Assembly: GCF_020400725.1 (NCBI RefSeq)
Contig: NZ_JAINVG010000072.1
Coordinates: forward strand, 1-40,492
Direction of reading: 5' to 3'
DNA from: Streptomyces sp. NK15101
GTDB lineage: Bacteria > Actinomycetota > Actinomycetes > Streptomycetales > Streptomycetaceae
Length of the DNA stretch: 40,492 bases
Position numbers and translations under genes: made by a program. Under the pieces are notes generated by a model that was given only the letters and a program-made list of their open reading frames with translations, did not search any database and was not told the DNA's origin. Positions 7,326 through 14,991 of the stretch are shown piece after piece (position 1 is the first letter of the stretch; each line of letters opens with the position of its first letter).

Positions 7326-8156
7326 GTGCCCGCACGGATCGCGTTCACGATCGAGACCCCGGCGGGTCCCCGCAGCACGTCCATGACGTACGAGCGGCGG
7401 GGTGCGGGCGAGCCCCTGCTGCTGCTCCACGGCATCGGGCACCACTGGCAGGCCTGGGAACCCGTGCTCGACGTCCTCGCCGCCGAACGCGAGGTGATCG
7501 CCGTCGACCTGCCCGGTTTCGGGGTCTCCGACGGGCTGCCGGAGGGCGTCCCGTACGGCCTTTCCACCGTCGTCCCCGTACTCGGCGCCTTCTGCGAGGC
7601 CGTCGGCTTCGAGCGGCCGCACGTGGCGGGGAACTCGCTGGGCGGGCTGCTCGCCCTGGAGCTCGGCCGGGAGAAGCTGGTGCGCTCGGTCACCGCCCTC
7701 TCCCCCGCCGGCTTCTGGTCGGAGGCCGAGCGGCGGTACGCCTTCGGGACGCTGCGGGCCATGCGCGGCGCGGCCCTGTCGCTGCCCGTGCCGGTGATCG
7801 AGCGCCTCTCGCGCACGGCCGCCGGGCGCACCGTGCTCACCAGCACGATCTACGCCCGGCCCGGCCGTCGGTCACCCGAGGCCGTGGTCGCCGAGACGCT
7901 CGCGCTGCGGGGGGCCACCGGCTTCCACCAGACCCTTGCGACGGGCCGGGCCGCCCTCTTCCGCGACGACGTCCCGTCGGTCCCCGTCACCGTCGCCTGG
8001 GGCACCCGTGACCGGTTGCTGCTGCGCCGTCAGGGCGTCCGCGCCAAGCACGTCCTGCCCGCCGCGCGTCTGGTCCGGCTGCCCGGCTGCGGCCACGTGC
8101 CGATGAACGACGACCCCGCTCTGGTCGCGCGCGTGATCCTGGACGGCAGTCGCTGA
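7326..8156 (+). CDS. Alpha/beta-hydrolase
   Basis: A 276-residue serine hydrolase with the canonical fold. The oxyanion LLLHGIGHHWQAWEPV segment is followed by nucleophile elbow GNSLGG with Ser104, acid GTRDRLL with Asp229, and GCGHVPMNDDP with His257. There is no signal peptide, so it is probably an intracellular esterase, lipase-like enzyme or C-C hydrolase; the substrate is unknown. GTG 7326 is preceded by GAGGAG with a 5-nt spacer. The 3' third lies opposite the extended tail of the DMT transporter frame. The divergent ECF41 sigma factor and the intervening palindrome suggest regulated expression. Confidence 0.88.
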   Translation: MPARIAFTIETPAGPRSTSMTYERRGAGEPLLLLHGIGHHWQAWEPVLDVLAAEREVIAVDLPGFGVSDGLPEGVPYGLSTVVPVLGAFCEAVGFERPHVAGNSLGGLLALELGREKLVRSVTALSPAGFWSEAERRYAFGTLRAMRGAALSLPVPVIERLSRTAAGRTVLTSTIYARPGRRSPEAVVAETLALRGATGFHQTLATGRAALFRDDVPSVPVTVAWGTRDRLLLRRQGVRAKHVLPAARLVRLPGCGHVPMNDDPALVARVILDGSR

Positions 8157-9041
8157 GGCCGGGCGGGACGAGCGGGTGAACAGGCCCGTGCCCAGGGCGG
8201 CTCCGGCGCCGACGAGGAGGCTGCCGACCGCCTGGGGGAGGCCGAAGGCGGCGTGTCCGACCAGGGCGGCGCTCAGGGCCGCGGCGATCGGGATGGCCCC
8301 GGTGTAGAGAGTGGCCCTCTCCATGCCGACGCGCTGGACGCCCATGTAGAAGAGGACGAACCCGACGACCGTGGCCAGGGCCGCCTGCCAGACCAGGGCC
8401 CCCGTCTCCACGGCCGTCGGCATCCGGACGAACCCGGCGCCGTCCACGACCAGGCCGACGAGCGCCGCCTCGGCCGCGCCGATCCCGCACACGGCGGCCG
8501 TCAGCAGCTTCGGACCGAGCAGCCGCAGCACCGGGACGGCCAGCACGGTGAAGCCCACCTCGCCCGCGAGCGCCGCCACGGACCAGCCGATCCCGGCCAG
8601 GTCCGTCCGGCCCCAGCCCTGCACGGTGAAGGCACCGGCGGCGACGAGCAGCGCCCCGTACAGCACGGCGGGGGCGGGCCTGCGGCCCTCGACGAGCGGG
8701 ACCAGGACGGCGACGACGACCGGGGCGCAGCCGACGAGGACGCCGGGGACGGCGGGCTCGGCGGTCCGCTCGGCGGCCAGGACGGCGAGGTTGAAGCCGA
8801 CCATGCCGACGGCCGCGAGGGCGGCGAGCCGCACCCCGTGGCGGGCGGTCAGGAGCCGTAGCGGAGCGAGGCCGCCACGGCCGAGCAGCGGGAGGAGGAG
8901 CAGACAGGCGGCGCCGTAACGGAGGGCTTGTCCGCCCGCGTACGGATAGGCGCCGAGCAGGCTGTTGGCGGTGAAGGAGGCACCGACGAGGGCGTAGGCG
9001 AGGGTCACCAGGAGGACCCCGCGCAGGGCGTTCGCGTTCAT
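7872..9041 (-). CDS. EamA/DMT-superfamily transporter with unusual C-terminal extension
   Basis: The first ~300 residues form a ten-helix drug/metabolite exporter with two EamA repeats (for example LAYALVGASFTANSLLGAYPYAGGQALRYGAACLLLLPLL). The second repeat ends with VGAGAALGTGLFTRSSRP, where such proteins normally stop. The frame then stays open for about 90 more codons, reading a hydrophilic Gly/Asp/Gln-rich tail antisense to the last 285 bp of the hydrolase. The tail looks like shadow translation, caused by a lost stop codon or a base error near 8140. ATG 9041 lies 10 bp after the AraC-type regulator stop with a GGGGG stretch before it, so the two are probably co-transcribed. The exported substrate is unknown. 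Confidence 0.8.
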   Translation of the reverse strand: MNANALRGVLLVTLAYALVGASFTANSLLGAYPYAGGQALRYGAACLLLLPLLGRGGLAPLRLLTARHGVRLAALAAVGMVGFNLAVLAAERTAEPAVPGVLVGCAPVVVAVLVPLVEGRRPAPAVLYGALLVAAGAFTVQGWGRTDLAGIGWSVAALAGEVGFTVLAVPVLRLLGPKLLTAAVCGIGAAEAALVGLVVDGAGFVRMPTAVETGALVWQAALATVVGFVLFYMGVQRVGMERATLYTGAIPIAAALSAALVGHAAFGLPQAVGSLLVGAGAALGTGLFTRSSRPASATAVQDHARDQSGVVVHRHVAAAGQPDQTRGGQDVLGADALTAQQQPVTGAPGDGDGDRRDVVAEEGGPARRKGLVEAGGPPQRERLGDHGLG

Positions 9042-9051
9042 GCCCCCGACG

Positions 9052-10071
9052 CTAGGGAGTCCGGCGGCCCGGGTTGAGGTCCACTTCCGTCACGCCATCG
9101 GGGACCACTTCCGACGCGCCCGGGCCAGGGGCGGTCCGGGCGCGGAAGGTGCGGCGGTAGGTGTCCGGGGGGACGCCGACGGTGCGGTTGAAGTGGCGGC
9201 GCAGCGTCGTGGCGGTGCCCATGCCGGTGGCCTCCGCGATGGCGTCGACGCTGTCGTCGGTGGCTTCGAGGAGCTCCTGGGCGCGGCGGATCCGCTGGGT
9301 GAGCAGCCATTGCAGCGGGGTGGTGCCGGTCGCGGCCCGGAAGTGGCGGCTCAGGTGGCGTGAGCTCATGCGCGCCCGGCGTGCCAGGTCCTCCACGGTC
9401 AGCGGTTCGCCGAGCCGCTCGACCGCCCAGGGCAGCAGCTCGGTGAGCGGGTGGTCCTGCCTGACGGGCACGGGCGCGGTGACGAACTGGGCCTGACCGC
9501 CGTCCCGGTGCGGGGGCACGACCAGGCGGCGGGCGACCGCGTTGGCGATCGCCGAGCCGTGGTCGAGGCGGACGAGGTGCAGGCAGAGGTCCATGGCGGC
9601 GGCCTTGCCGGCGGAGGTGAGCACCGTGCCGTTGTCGACGTAGAGCACGTCCGGGTCGACCTCCACCCGGGGGTACCGCTCCGCCAGGGCCTCGGTGTGC
9701 GCCCAGTGCGTGGTGGCGCGCCGTCCGTCGAGAAGACCGGCGGCGGCGAGGACGAAGGCGCCCGTGCACAGGGAGGCCACGCGCGCGCCCGCCTCGTGGG
9801 CCGCCCGTACAGCGTCGACCAGGTCGGCGGGCGGCTGCCGGTCGACGTCGGCCCAGCCGGGGACGATCACCGTGTCCGCGTACGGGAGCCGGTCGAGCCC
9901 GCGGTCGGGTTCCAGGCGGAACCGCTCGACCGACACGGGGCCCGGTCCGCAGACGGTCACGTCGTACCAGGGGACGTCGACGGCGTCCGGGACGGAGCCG
10001 AACACCTCGTGGGCGAGGGAGAGTTCGAAGTTCAGCATGCCGCCGGTGACGGCCAGCGCGAGCGTACCCAT
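9052..10071 (-). CDS. GlxA-type AraC-family regulator with DJ-1/PfpI-like N-terminal domain
   Basis: About 339 residues. The N-terminal class-I glutamine-amidotransferase-like domain (about 1-185) keeps the Cys elbow ASLCTGAFVLAAAGLLDGRRATTHW. The C-terminal AraC DNA-binding domain (about 225-325) has two HTHs (LTVEDLARRARMSSRHLSRHFRAATG and DAIAEATGMGTATTLRRHFNRTVG). Such proteins act as transcription factors; the amidotransferase-like part is thought to sense a ligand rather than catalyse. ATG 10071 is chosen because a TACAAT -10 box at 10084-10079 puts transcription start on it and the domain begins at once; ATG 10092 is an alternative. It probably leads the DMT transporter gene in an operon and is divergent from the oxidoreductase at 10179. 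Confidence 0.88.
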   Translation of the reverse strand: MGTLALAVTGGMLNFELSLAHEVFGSVPDAVDVPWYDVTVCGPGPVSVERFRLEPDRGLDRLPYADTVIVPGWADVDRQPPADLVDAVRAAHEAGARVASLCTGAFVLAAAGLLDGRRATTHWAHTEALAERYPRVEVDPDVLYVDNGTVLTSAGKAAAMDLCLHLVRLDHGSAIANAVARRLVVPPHRDGGQAQFVTAPVPVRQDHPLTELLPWAVERLGEPLTVEDLARRARMSSRHLSRHFRAATGTTPLQWLLTQRIRRAQELLEATDDSVDAIAEATGMGTATTLRRHFNRTVGVPPDTYRRTFRARTAPGPGASEVVPDGVTEVDLNPGRRTP

Positions 10072-10078
10072 GTCCGTA

Positions 10079-10084
10079 ATTGTA
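10079..10084 (-). promoter_or_regulatory. Probable -10 box for leaderless AraC-type regulator
   Basis: TACAAT on the minus strand lies 7 bp before ATG 10071. The start context has no Shine-Dalgarno. No convincing -35 is visible. Confidence 0.45.
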
Positions 10085-10178
10085 TGGGGCATGGCGTTCC
10101 GGACACTCGCGATCGGCCGCAACGGCCGCCAGGATGGATGTAGTTGAACATTCGATAATCAAGTCGACGGGAGAAGTC

Positions 10179-11210
10179 ATGGAATCGGCTCGGACGGTCG
10201 CGGTGTTCGGGGCCTACGGTCACACCGGGCGCTTCGTGGTGGCGGAACTGCTGGAGCGGGGATTCGTCCCGGTGCTCTCCGGCCGCGACGCCGAGAGGCT
10301 GCGGACGCTGGCCGCGTCCCACGACGGGCTCGACGTCCGCCCGGCGTCGGTCGACGACCCGGTCTCGCTCGACCGCGCGCTGGCCGGCACCGCGGCCGTC
10401 GTCAACTGCGCCGGACCGTTCGCCGTGACCGGCGCCCCGGTGATCGAGGCCGCGTTGCGCGCCGGTATCCCGTACGTGGACGTGGCCGCCGAGATCGAGG
10501 CCAACGCCGACACCTTCGCGCGCTTCGCCGACCGGGCCCGCGCCGCGGGAACGGCGATCGTCCCCGCGATGGCCTTCTACGGCGGCCTCGGCGACCTGCT
10601 GGCCACCACGGCCATGGGCGACTGGACGGCGGCCGACGAGGTGCACGTCGCGTACGGACTGAGCAGCTGGCACCCCACGGCGGGCACCCTCGCGGCGGGC
10701 AAGGTCTCCCGTGAGCGGCGCGGTGGCCGGCACGTCCGCCACACCGGAGGCCGGCTGGAGTACCACGACGAGGCGCTCCCCGTCCTGGAGTGGCCCTTCC
10801 CCGCCCCCATGGGCACCCGGCCCGTCGTCGGCGGGTTCACCATGGCCGACGTCGTGACCGTCCCCAGCCACCTGGCGGTGCCCGAGGTGCGCACGTACAT
10901 GGCGGTCGACGCGGCCCGGGACCTGTCGGCGCCGGACGCGTCCGCACCGGCCCCGGTCGACGAGCGCGGCCGGTCCGCGCAGACCTTCCTCGTGGACGTG
11001 CTCGTGCGCTCCGGGGGCGCGGAGCGCCGGGCCGTCGCCGCCGGCCGGGACATCTACGCCGTCAGCGCGCCGCTCGCGGTGGAGGCCGTCCACCGGATCC
11101 TCACCGGCCGGACCCGGACGACCGGCGTCGCCTCGGCAGGCGAGATGTTCGACGCGCCCGACTTCCTGTGCGCGCTGTCCGCGCACCTCTCCCTGGACGT
11201 GCGGCACTGA
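10179..11210 (+). CDS. Saccharopine dehydrogenase-like NAD(P)-binding oxidoreductase
   Basis: A 343-residue protein with an N-terminal Rossmann fold (VAVFGAYGHTGRFVVAELLERGF, about residues 7-29) followed by LSGRDAERL and VVNCAGPFAVTGAPVIEAALRAGIPYVDVAAE. This is the pattern of the saccharopine dehydrogenase NADP-binding family and of trans-acting enoyl reductase-like proteins. The catalytic C-terminal domain is too divergent to name a substrate. ATG 10179 is preceded by GGGAG with a suitable spacer. It is divergent from the GATase-AraC regulator (107 bp between starts) and upstream of a MocR regulator, so either could control it. Confidence 0.8.
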   Translation: MESARTVAVFGAYGHTGRFVVAELLERGFVPVLSGRDAERLRTLAASHDGLDVRPASVDDPVSLDRALAGTAAVVNCAGPFAVTGAPVIEAALRAGIPYVDVAAEIEANADTFARFADRARAAGTAIVPAMAFYGGLGDLLATTAMGDWTAADEVHVAYGLSSWHPTAGTLAAGKVSRERRGGRHVRHTGGRLEYHDEALPVLEWPFPAPMGTRPVVGGFTMADVVTVPSHLAVPEVRTYMAVDAARDLSAPDASAPAPVDERGRSAQTFLVDVLVRSGGAERRAVAAGRDIYAVSAPLAVEAVHRILTGRTRTTGVASAGEMFDAPDFLCALSAHLSLDVRH

Positions 11211-11294
11211 CTCCGGGCGGTCTCGGCATCATGGGTCACGACCGGGGCGGATCGGCGAACTCCCGGGCGGGGACGGCGAGAAGGGTCGTACGAC

Positions 11295-12704
11295 ATGGGA
11301 AGCCAGGGGCAGGCGGCCTGGGAGCTGCTCCTGCCGGCCGCGGGCGCTCCGGCGCGGCGGCGGGGGCGGGCGCTGCAGGAGGCCCTGCGGGAGGCGGTGC
11401 GTTCGGGCCGGCTCGCGGCCGGGACGCGGCTGCCGTCGACCCGCGCGCTCGCGGCCGACCTCGGCGTCTCGCGGGGCCTGGTCACCGAGGCGTACGAACA
11501 GCTGACGGCCGAGGGGTACCTGCGGAGCGGCCGGGGCGCGGGGACCTGGGTGGGCGGCGCGGCCCGAGCGGCCGTGCGCGGGGCCCGCGACCTGGCCGCC
11601 GGAGCGCCCGGGGTACGGGTGGACTTCCGCCCGGGGACCCCCGACCTGTCGCTGTTCCCCAGGAGTGCGTGGGCGGCGGCGCAGCGTTCCGTGCTCGCCC
11701 GGCTCCCCCACCCGGCGCTCGGCTATCCGGATCCGCGCGGGCTCCCCGAACTGCGCGAGGCGCTGGCCGCGATGCTGGCGCGGCGCCGTGGCGTGGTGGC
11801 CGATCCGGAGCGGCTCGTGGTCTGCTCGGGCGTGGCCCAGGCGTCGACGCTGCTCGGCTTCGTCCTGCGCGCGCGTGGACACGGCCGGGTCGGGATCGAG
11901 GATCCCGGCAGCCCCGAGCACGGGCGCCTGTTCGCCTCGACCGGCCTGGAGACGGTGTGGCTGCCCCTGGACGAGGAGGGGCTGCGTCCTGAACCACTCG
12001 CCGACTCGGGGGTGCGGGCGGTCGTCGTGACGCCCTCGCACCAGTTCCCGTCCGGCATCAGCTGGTCGGCGGAACGCCGGGCCGCCCTCCTCGACTGGGC
12101 GCGCGCCGTGGACGGTTACGTCCTAGAGGACGACTACGACGGCGACTTCCGCTACGACCGCGCCCCCGTCGGCGCGCTCCAGGGGCTCGATCCCGAACGG
12201 GTCGCCTACGCGGGCTCGGTCAGCAAGTCGCTGGCCCCGGGGCTGCGGCTCGGCTGGATGCTCGTCCCGGAGGCGCTCCTCGACGAGGTCGTCGAACGCA
12301 AGCGGACGATGGACCTCGGCAATCCCGTACTCGACCAGGCCGTCCTCGCGGAGCTCGTGACGCGCGGCGGCTACGACCGCCAGCTGCGCCGCTGCCAACG
12401 CGCCTACCGGGAGCGGCGGGACGCGCTGCTCACCGCCCTCGCGGAGCACCTGCCGGGCACCCGGGTGAGCGGCATCGCGGCCGGACTCCACGTCATCGCG
12501 CGCGTACCGGAGCGGTTCGGGCCTCCGGAACGGTTCCTCGCGCGAGCGGCGGAGGCGGGGGTGGCCCTGCGGACTCTGGAGGAGTACGGCACCGCCCGTC
12601 CGGCCGACGGGGACGTACGGCTCGTCATCGGGTACGCACATCTGTCTCCTTCGGCCGTCACGAAGGGGATCCGGCTGGTGGCGGAGGGGTTGGGGGGCGG
12701 GTGA
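11295..12704 (+). CDS. MocR/PdxR-family regulator (GntR HTH fused to aminotransferase fold)
   Basis: A 469-residue protein. The N-terminal GntR-type winged HTH (about 25-90, LPSTRALAADLGVSRGLVTEAYEQLTAEGYL) is joined by a linker to a fold-type-I aminotransferase domain (about 115-465). The PLP-binding Lys311 lies in YAGSVSKSLAPGLRLGW, and EDDYDGDFRYD is the family aspartate segment. PdxR-type members activate PLP synthase genes when PLP is low, while other MocR proteins control GABA, taurine or antibiotic genes. No pdxST is in view, so the target is unknown. ATG 11295 has GAGAAGGG upstream. It is co-directional with the oxidoreductase 84 bp upstream. Confidence 0.9.
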   Translation: MGSQGQAAWELLLPAAGAPARRRGRALQEALREAVRSGRLAAGTRLPSTRALAADLGVSRGLVTEAYEQLTAEGYLRSGRGAGTWVGGAARAAVRGARDLAAGAPGVRVDFRPGTPDLSLFPRSAWAAAQRSVLARLPHPALGYPDPRGLPELREALAAMLARRRGVVADPERLVVCSGVAQASTLLGFVLRARGHGRVGIEDPGSPEHGRLFASTGLETVWLPLDEEGLRPEPLADSGVRAVVVTPSHQFPSGISWSAERRAALLDWARAVDGYVLEDDYDGDFRYDRAPVGALQGLDPERVAYAGSVSKSLAPGLRLGWMLVPEALLDEVVERKRTMDLGNPVLDQAVLAELVTRGGYDRQLRRCQRAYRERRDALLTALAEHLPGTRVSGIAAGLHVIARVPERFGPPERFLARAAEAGVALRTLEEYGTARPADGDVRLVIGYAHLSPSAVTKGIRLVAEGLGGG

Positions 12705-12712
12705 CGAGGGTC

Positions 12713-12763
12713 GTGGATCCAGAATCCGGGATCTTGGATCCGGATCCGACGTCCGGGATCCAC
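12713..12763. repeat. Cluster of four GGATCC palindromes in nested inverted repeat
   Basis: GGATCC occurs at 12715, 12736, 12742 and 12756. The outer arms GTGGATCC (12713-12720) and GGATCCAC (12756-12763) are complementary, and the adjacent central pair forms a 12-bp palindrome. It lies 9 bp after the MocR stop and 18 bp before the PHO-box-like repeat, so it may act as terminator or operator. Confidence 0.5.
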
Positions 12764-12780
12764 AACGGCCAGGGCGATCT

Positions 12781-12802
12781 GTTCACACGGGGTTCGTGTG
12801 GC
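12781..12802 (+). promoter_or_regulatory. Candidate PHO box (PhoP binding site) upstream of phoD
   Basis: Two adjacent 11-bp units, GTTCACACGGG (12781-12791) and GTTCGTGTGGC (12792-12802), form a direct repeat resembling the Streptomyces PHO-box unit, recalled as G(G/T)TCAYYYR(G/C)G. The first unit fits at 10 of 11 positions and the second less well. The next gene is a secreted phosphatase, the classic PhoP regulon member. A TAGGCA -10-like hexamer at 12819-12824 would place the -35 region in the second unit. Confidence 0.6.
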
Positions 12803-12902
12803 CGCCGCACCCGGCCGTTAGGCATGGGGCGGCGCGCCCGGGCCGGCAGGAACGGGCGGCGCACCGTCCGCGACCGGAACGACCGACCCCGGAGGCCCTT
12901 TC

Positions 12903-14495
12903 ATGTCCCTTCCCCTGCCCGGCTCCTCCCCCTCCCCCGCCCGGCGCAACGTCCTGCGCGGCTCGCTGGCCGCGTCGGCCGCGCTCGCCCTCGGCGGCAC
13001 CGGCCTCGCAGCCCCGGCGTTCGCCCTCTCGGGCCGGCCCCGGGCCGAGTGGGGCGTGCAGACGGGTGACGTCACGGCCTCCTCCGGTCTGGTGTGGGTG
13101 CGCTCGGACCGGCCGGCGCGGATGCTCGTGGAGACCTCGGCGACCGAGTCCTTCCGGCACGCGCGCCGCCACCTCGGGCCGCTGATCGGCGCGGACACGG
13201 ACTTCACCGGCACGACCGCGCTGCGCGGCCTGCCGGCGGGCGAGCAGATCCACTACCGGGTCACCCTCCTCGACCCGGACGATCCGCGCCGGGCGGGCGA
13301 GCCTGTCCTGGGCACCTTCCGCACGGCCCCGGACCGGCGCCGCGACGGGGTCCGCTTCCTGTGGTCCGGGGACATCTCGGGGCAGGGCTGGGGCATCAAC
13401 CCGGACATCGGGGGCTTTCGCGCGTACGAGGAGATGCGCAGGCTGGACCCGGACTTCTTCCTGTGCAGCGGTGACACGATCTACGCCGACGGCGTCATCC
13501 GGCCGAGCGTGACCCTGCCGGACGGACGGATCTGGCGGAACGTCACGACGCCGGAGAAGTCGAAGGTCGCCGAGACGCTCGACGAGTACCGGGGCAACTT
13601 CCGCTACAACCTTCTCGACCACAACGTCCGGGCCTTCAACGCGCAGGTGCCGTCGGTGGTGCAGTGGGACGACCACGAGGTGCGGAACAACTGGTATCCG
13701 GGACAGATCCTGGACGACCCCCGCTACGCGGAGAAGGACGTGGACGTCCTCGCGGCCCGGGCCTCGCGGGCGTTCGGCGAGTACTTCCCGGTCTCCACGC
13801 TCCACGCGCGCGGGGAGGGGCGCGAGCGGCGGATGCACCGGGTGGTGCGGTACGGGCCGCTGCTCGACGTGTTCGTGCTCGACATGCGCTCGTACCGGAA
13901 CGCCAACTCGCCCGGCCGGCAGGCCGACGACACCACCGGCATCCTCGGCGCCGAGCAGCTGGCCTGGCTCAAGCGGGAGCTGGCCGCGTCCCGGGCGGTG
14001 TGGAAGGTGCTCGCGGCGGACATGCCGATCGGCCTGGTCGTGCCGGACGGCGCGGCGAACTTCGAGGCGATCGCGCAGGGCGACCCGGGTGCGCCGCTGG
14101 GCCGGGAGCTCCAGATCGCGGAGCTGCTGCGGTTCGTGAAGCACCGGCGGATCACCGGCACGGTGTGGTTGACGGCGGACGTCCACTACACCTCGGCGCA
14201 GCACTACGCGCCGGAGCGGGCGGCCTTCCAGGACTTCGCCCCCTTCTGGGAGTTCGTGTCCGGGCCGCTGGCGGCGGGCGGCTTCCCCGCGAACGCCCTG
14301 GACGCCACCTTCGGCCCGGAGCGGGTGTTCGTGCGGGCGCCGGAGCGGGCGAACCTGTCGCCGATGGAGAGCCCGCAGTACTTCGGCGAGGTCGACATCG
14401 ACGGCCACAGCGGGGAGCTGACCGTACGGCTGCGGGCCGAGGGCGGCACGGTGCTGTTCAGCAAGGTGCTCCAGCCCGGCCAGGTCGGTCAGTAA
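12903..14495 (+). CDS. phoD: Tat-exported alkaline phosphatase D
   Basis: A 530-residue secreted phosphodiesterase/phosphatase for phosphate scavenging. A twin-arginine signal is visible (ARRNVLRG with Arg14-Arg15, hydrophobic stretch 18-37, cleavage after a PAFA-like site near 42). A PhoD N-terminal domain follows (about 45-145, WGVQTGDVTASSGLVWVRSD), then the metallophosphoesterase core with CSGDTIYADG, VVQWDDHEVRNNW and WLTADVHYTSAQHY. These are the metal-binding Asp/His segments of the Ca/Fe-dependent PhoD family. ATG 12903 has GGAGG with a 7-nt spacer. The PHO-box-like repeat upstream suggests induction under phosphate limitation. PhoD is certain at family level. Confidence 0.93.
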   Translation: MSLPLPGSSPSPARRNVLRGSLAASAALALGGTGLAAPAFALSGRPRAEWGVQTGDVTASSGLVWVRSDRPARMLVETSATESFRHARRHLGPLIGADTDFTGTTALRGLPAGEQIHYRVTLLDPDDPRRAGEPVLGTFRTAPDRRRDGVRFLWSGDISGQGWGINPDIGGFRAYEEMRRLDPDFFLCSGDTIYADGVIRPSVTLPDGRIWRNVTTPEKSKVAETLDEYRGNFRYNLLDHNVRAFNAQVPSVVQWDDHEVRNNWYPGQILDDPRYAEKDVDVLAARASRAFGEYFPVSTLHARGEGRERRMHRVVRYGPLLDVFVLDMRSYRNANSPGRQADDTTGILGAEQLAWLKRELAASRAVWKVLAADMPIGLVVPDGAANFEAIAQGDPGAPLGRELQIAELLRFVKHRRITGTVWLTADVHYTSAQHYAPERAAFQDFAPFWEFVSGPLAAGGFPANALDATFGPERVFVRAPERANLSPMESPQYFGEVDIDGHSGELTVRLRAEGGTVLFSKVLQPGQVGQ

Positions 14496-14563
14496 CCGCA
14501 GGTCAGGGGCGTGCGGAGGTCCGTTCCGGGTGATTGTCAGTGCGGGGTCCTACCGTCGTACCC

Positions 14564-14914
14564 ATGACGCGATCCGTACAGGCGCTCGCCTGCCTCCGCC
14601 CGTCCGCGCCGGAGTCCACGGGCTCCGGCCGGCTGCTCGGTCTGGAGACGGCGGGGGGCCTCACGCCCAGCGGGGCGGAGGCCCGTCCCCGCTTCTTCTC
14701 GGGCTTCCTCGCCTCGCCGCAGGTCGCGGCCCGGGGTCTGCTCGCGGTCGCCGACGTGGCCGCCGCCCGCTACCACCGGCAGCAGGGGCCCGGATCCCCC
14801 GATCCGGTGGTGACGGGGAACGGGGACCGGCTGCGGTTCGAGTCCTTCTCCGGCTGCGGCGGGGTGTACGCGCGCCTGGACGTGCTCGACGAGGGCCTCG
14901 GCGGGGCGGCGTGA
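14564..14914 (+). pseudogene. N-terminal remnant of a SWIM zinc-finger family protein
   Basis: The 116-residue frame begins MTRSVQALACLRPSAPES and runs through GLETAGG.TPSGAEARPRFFSGFLASPQVAARGLLAVADVAAARY to GDRLRFESFSGCGGVYARLDVL. From memory this matches the opening of the large Streptomyces SWIM zinc-finger proteins, which continue for several hundred residues to a C-terminal CxC...CxH finger. Here the frame stops after GLGGAA and nothing resembling the rest follows; the DUF6493 gene starts nearby. A deletion that removed the SWIM part is the simplest reading. The short protein could still be expressed: TACCGT at 14551-14556 suits a leaderless start at ATG 14564, and its TGA overlaps a GTG in frame with the next gene. 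Confidence 0.65.
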
Positions 14915-14991
14915 GGACGGGCACGCGGGTCGAGCCGCGGGGCACGGGGAGCACCAGGGGGGACGACGTGGGGAACGGAACGGGGAAGAGC

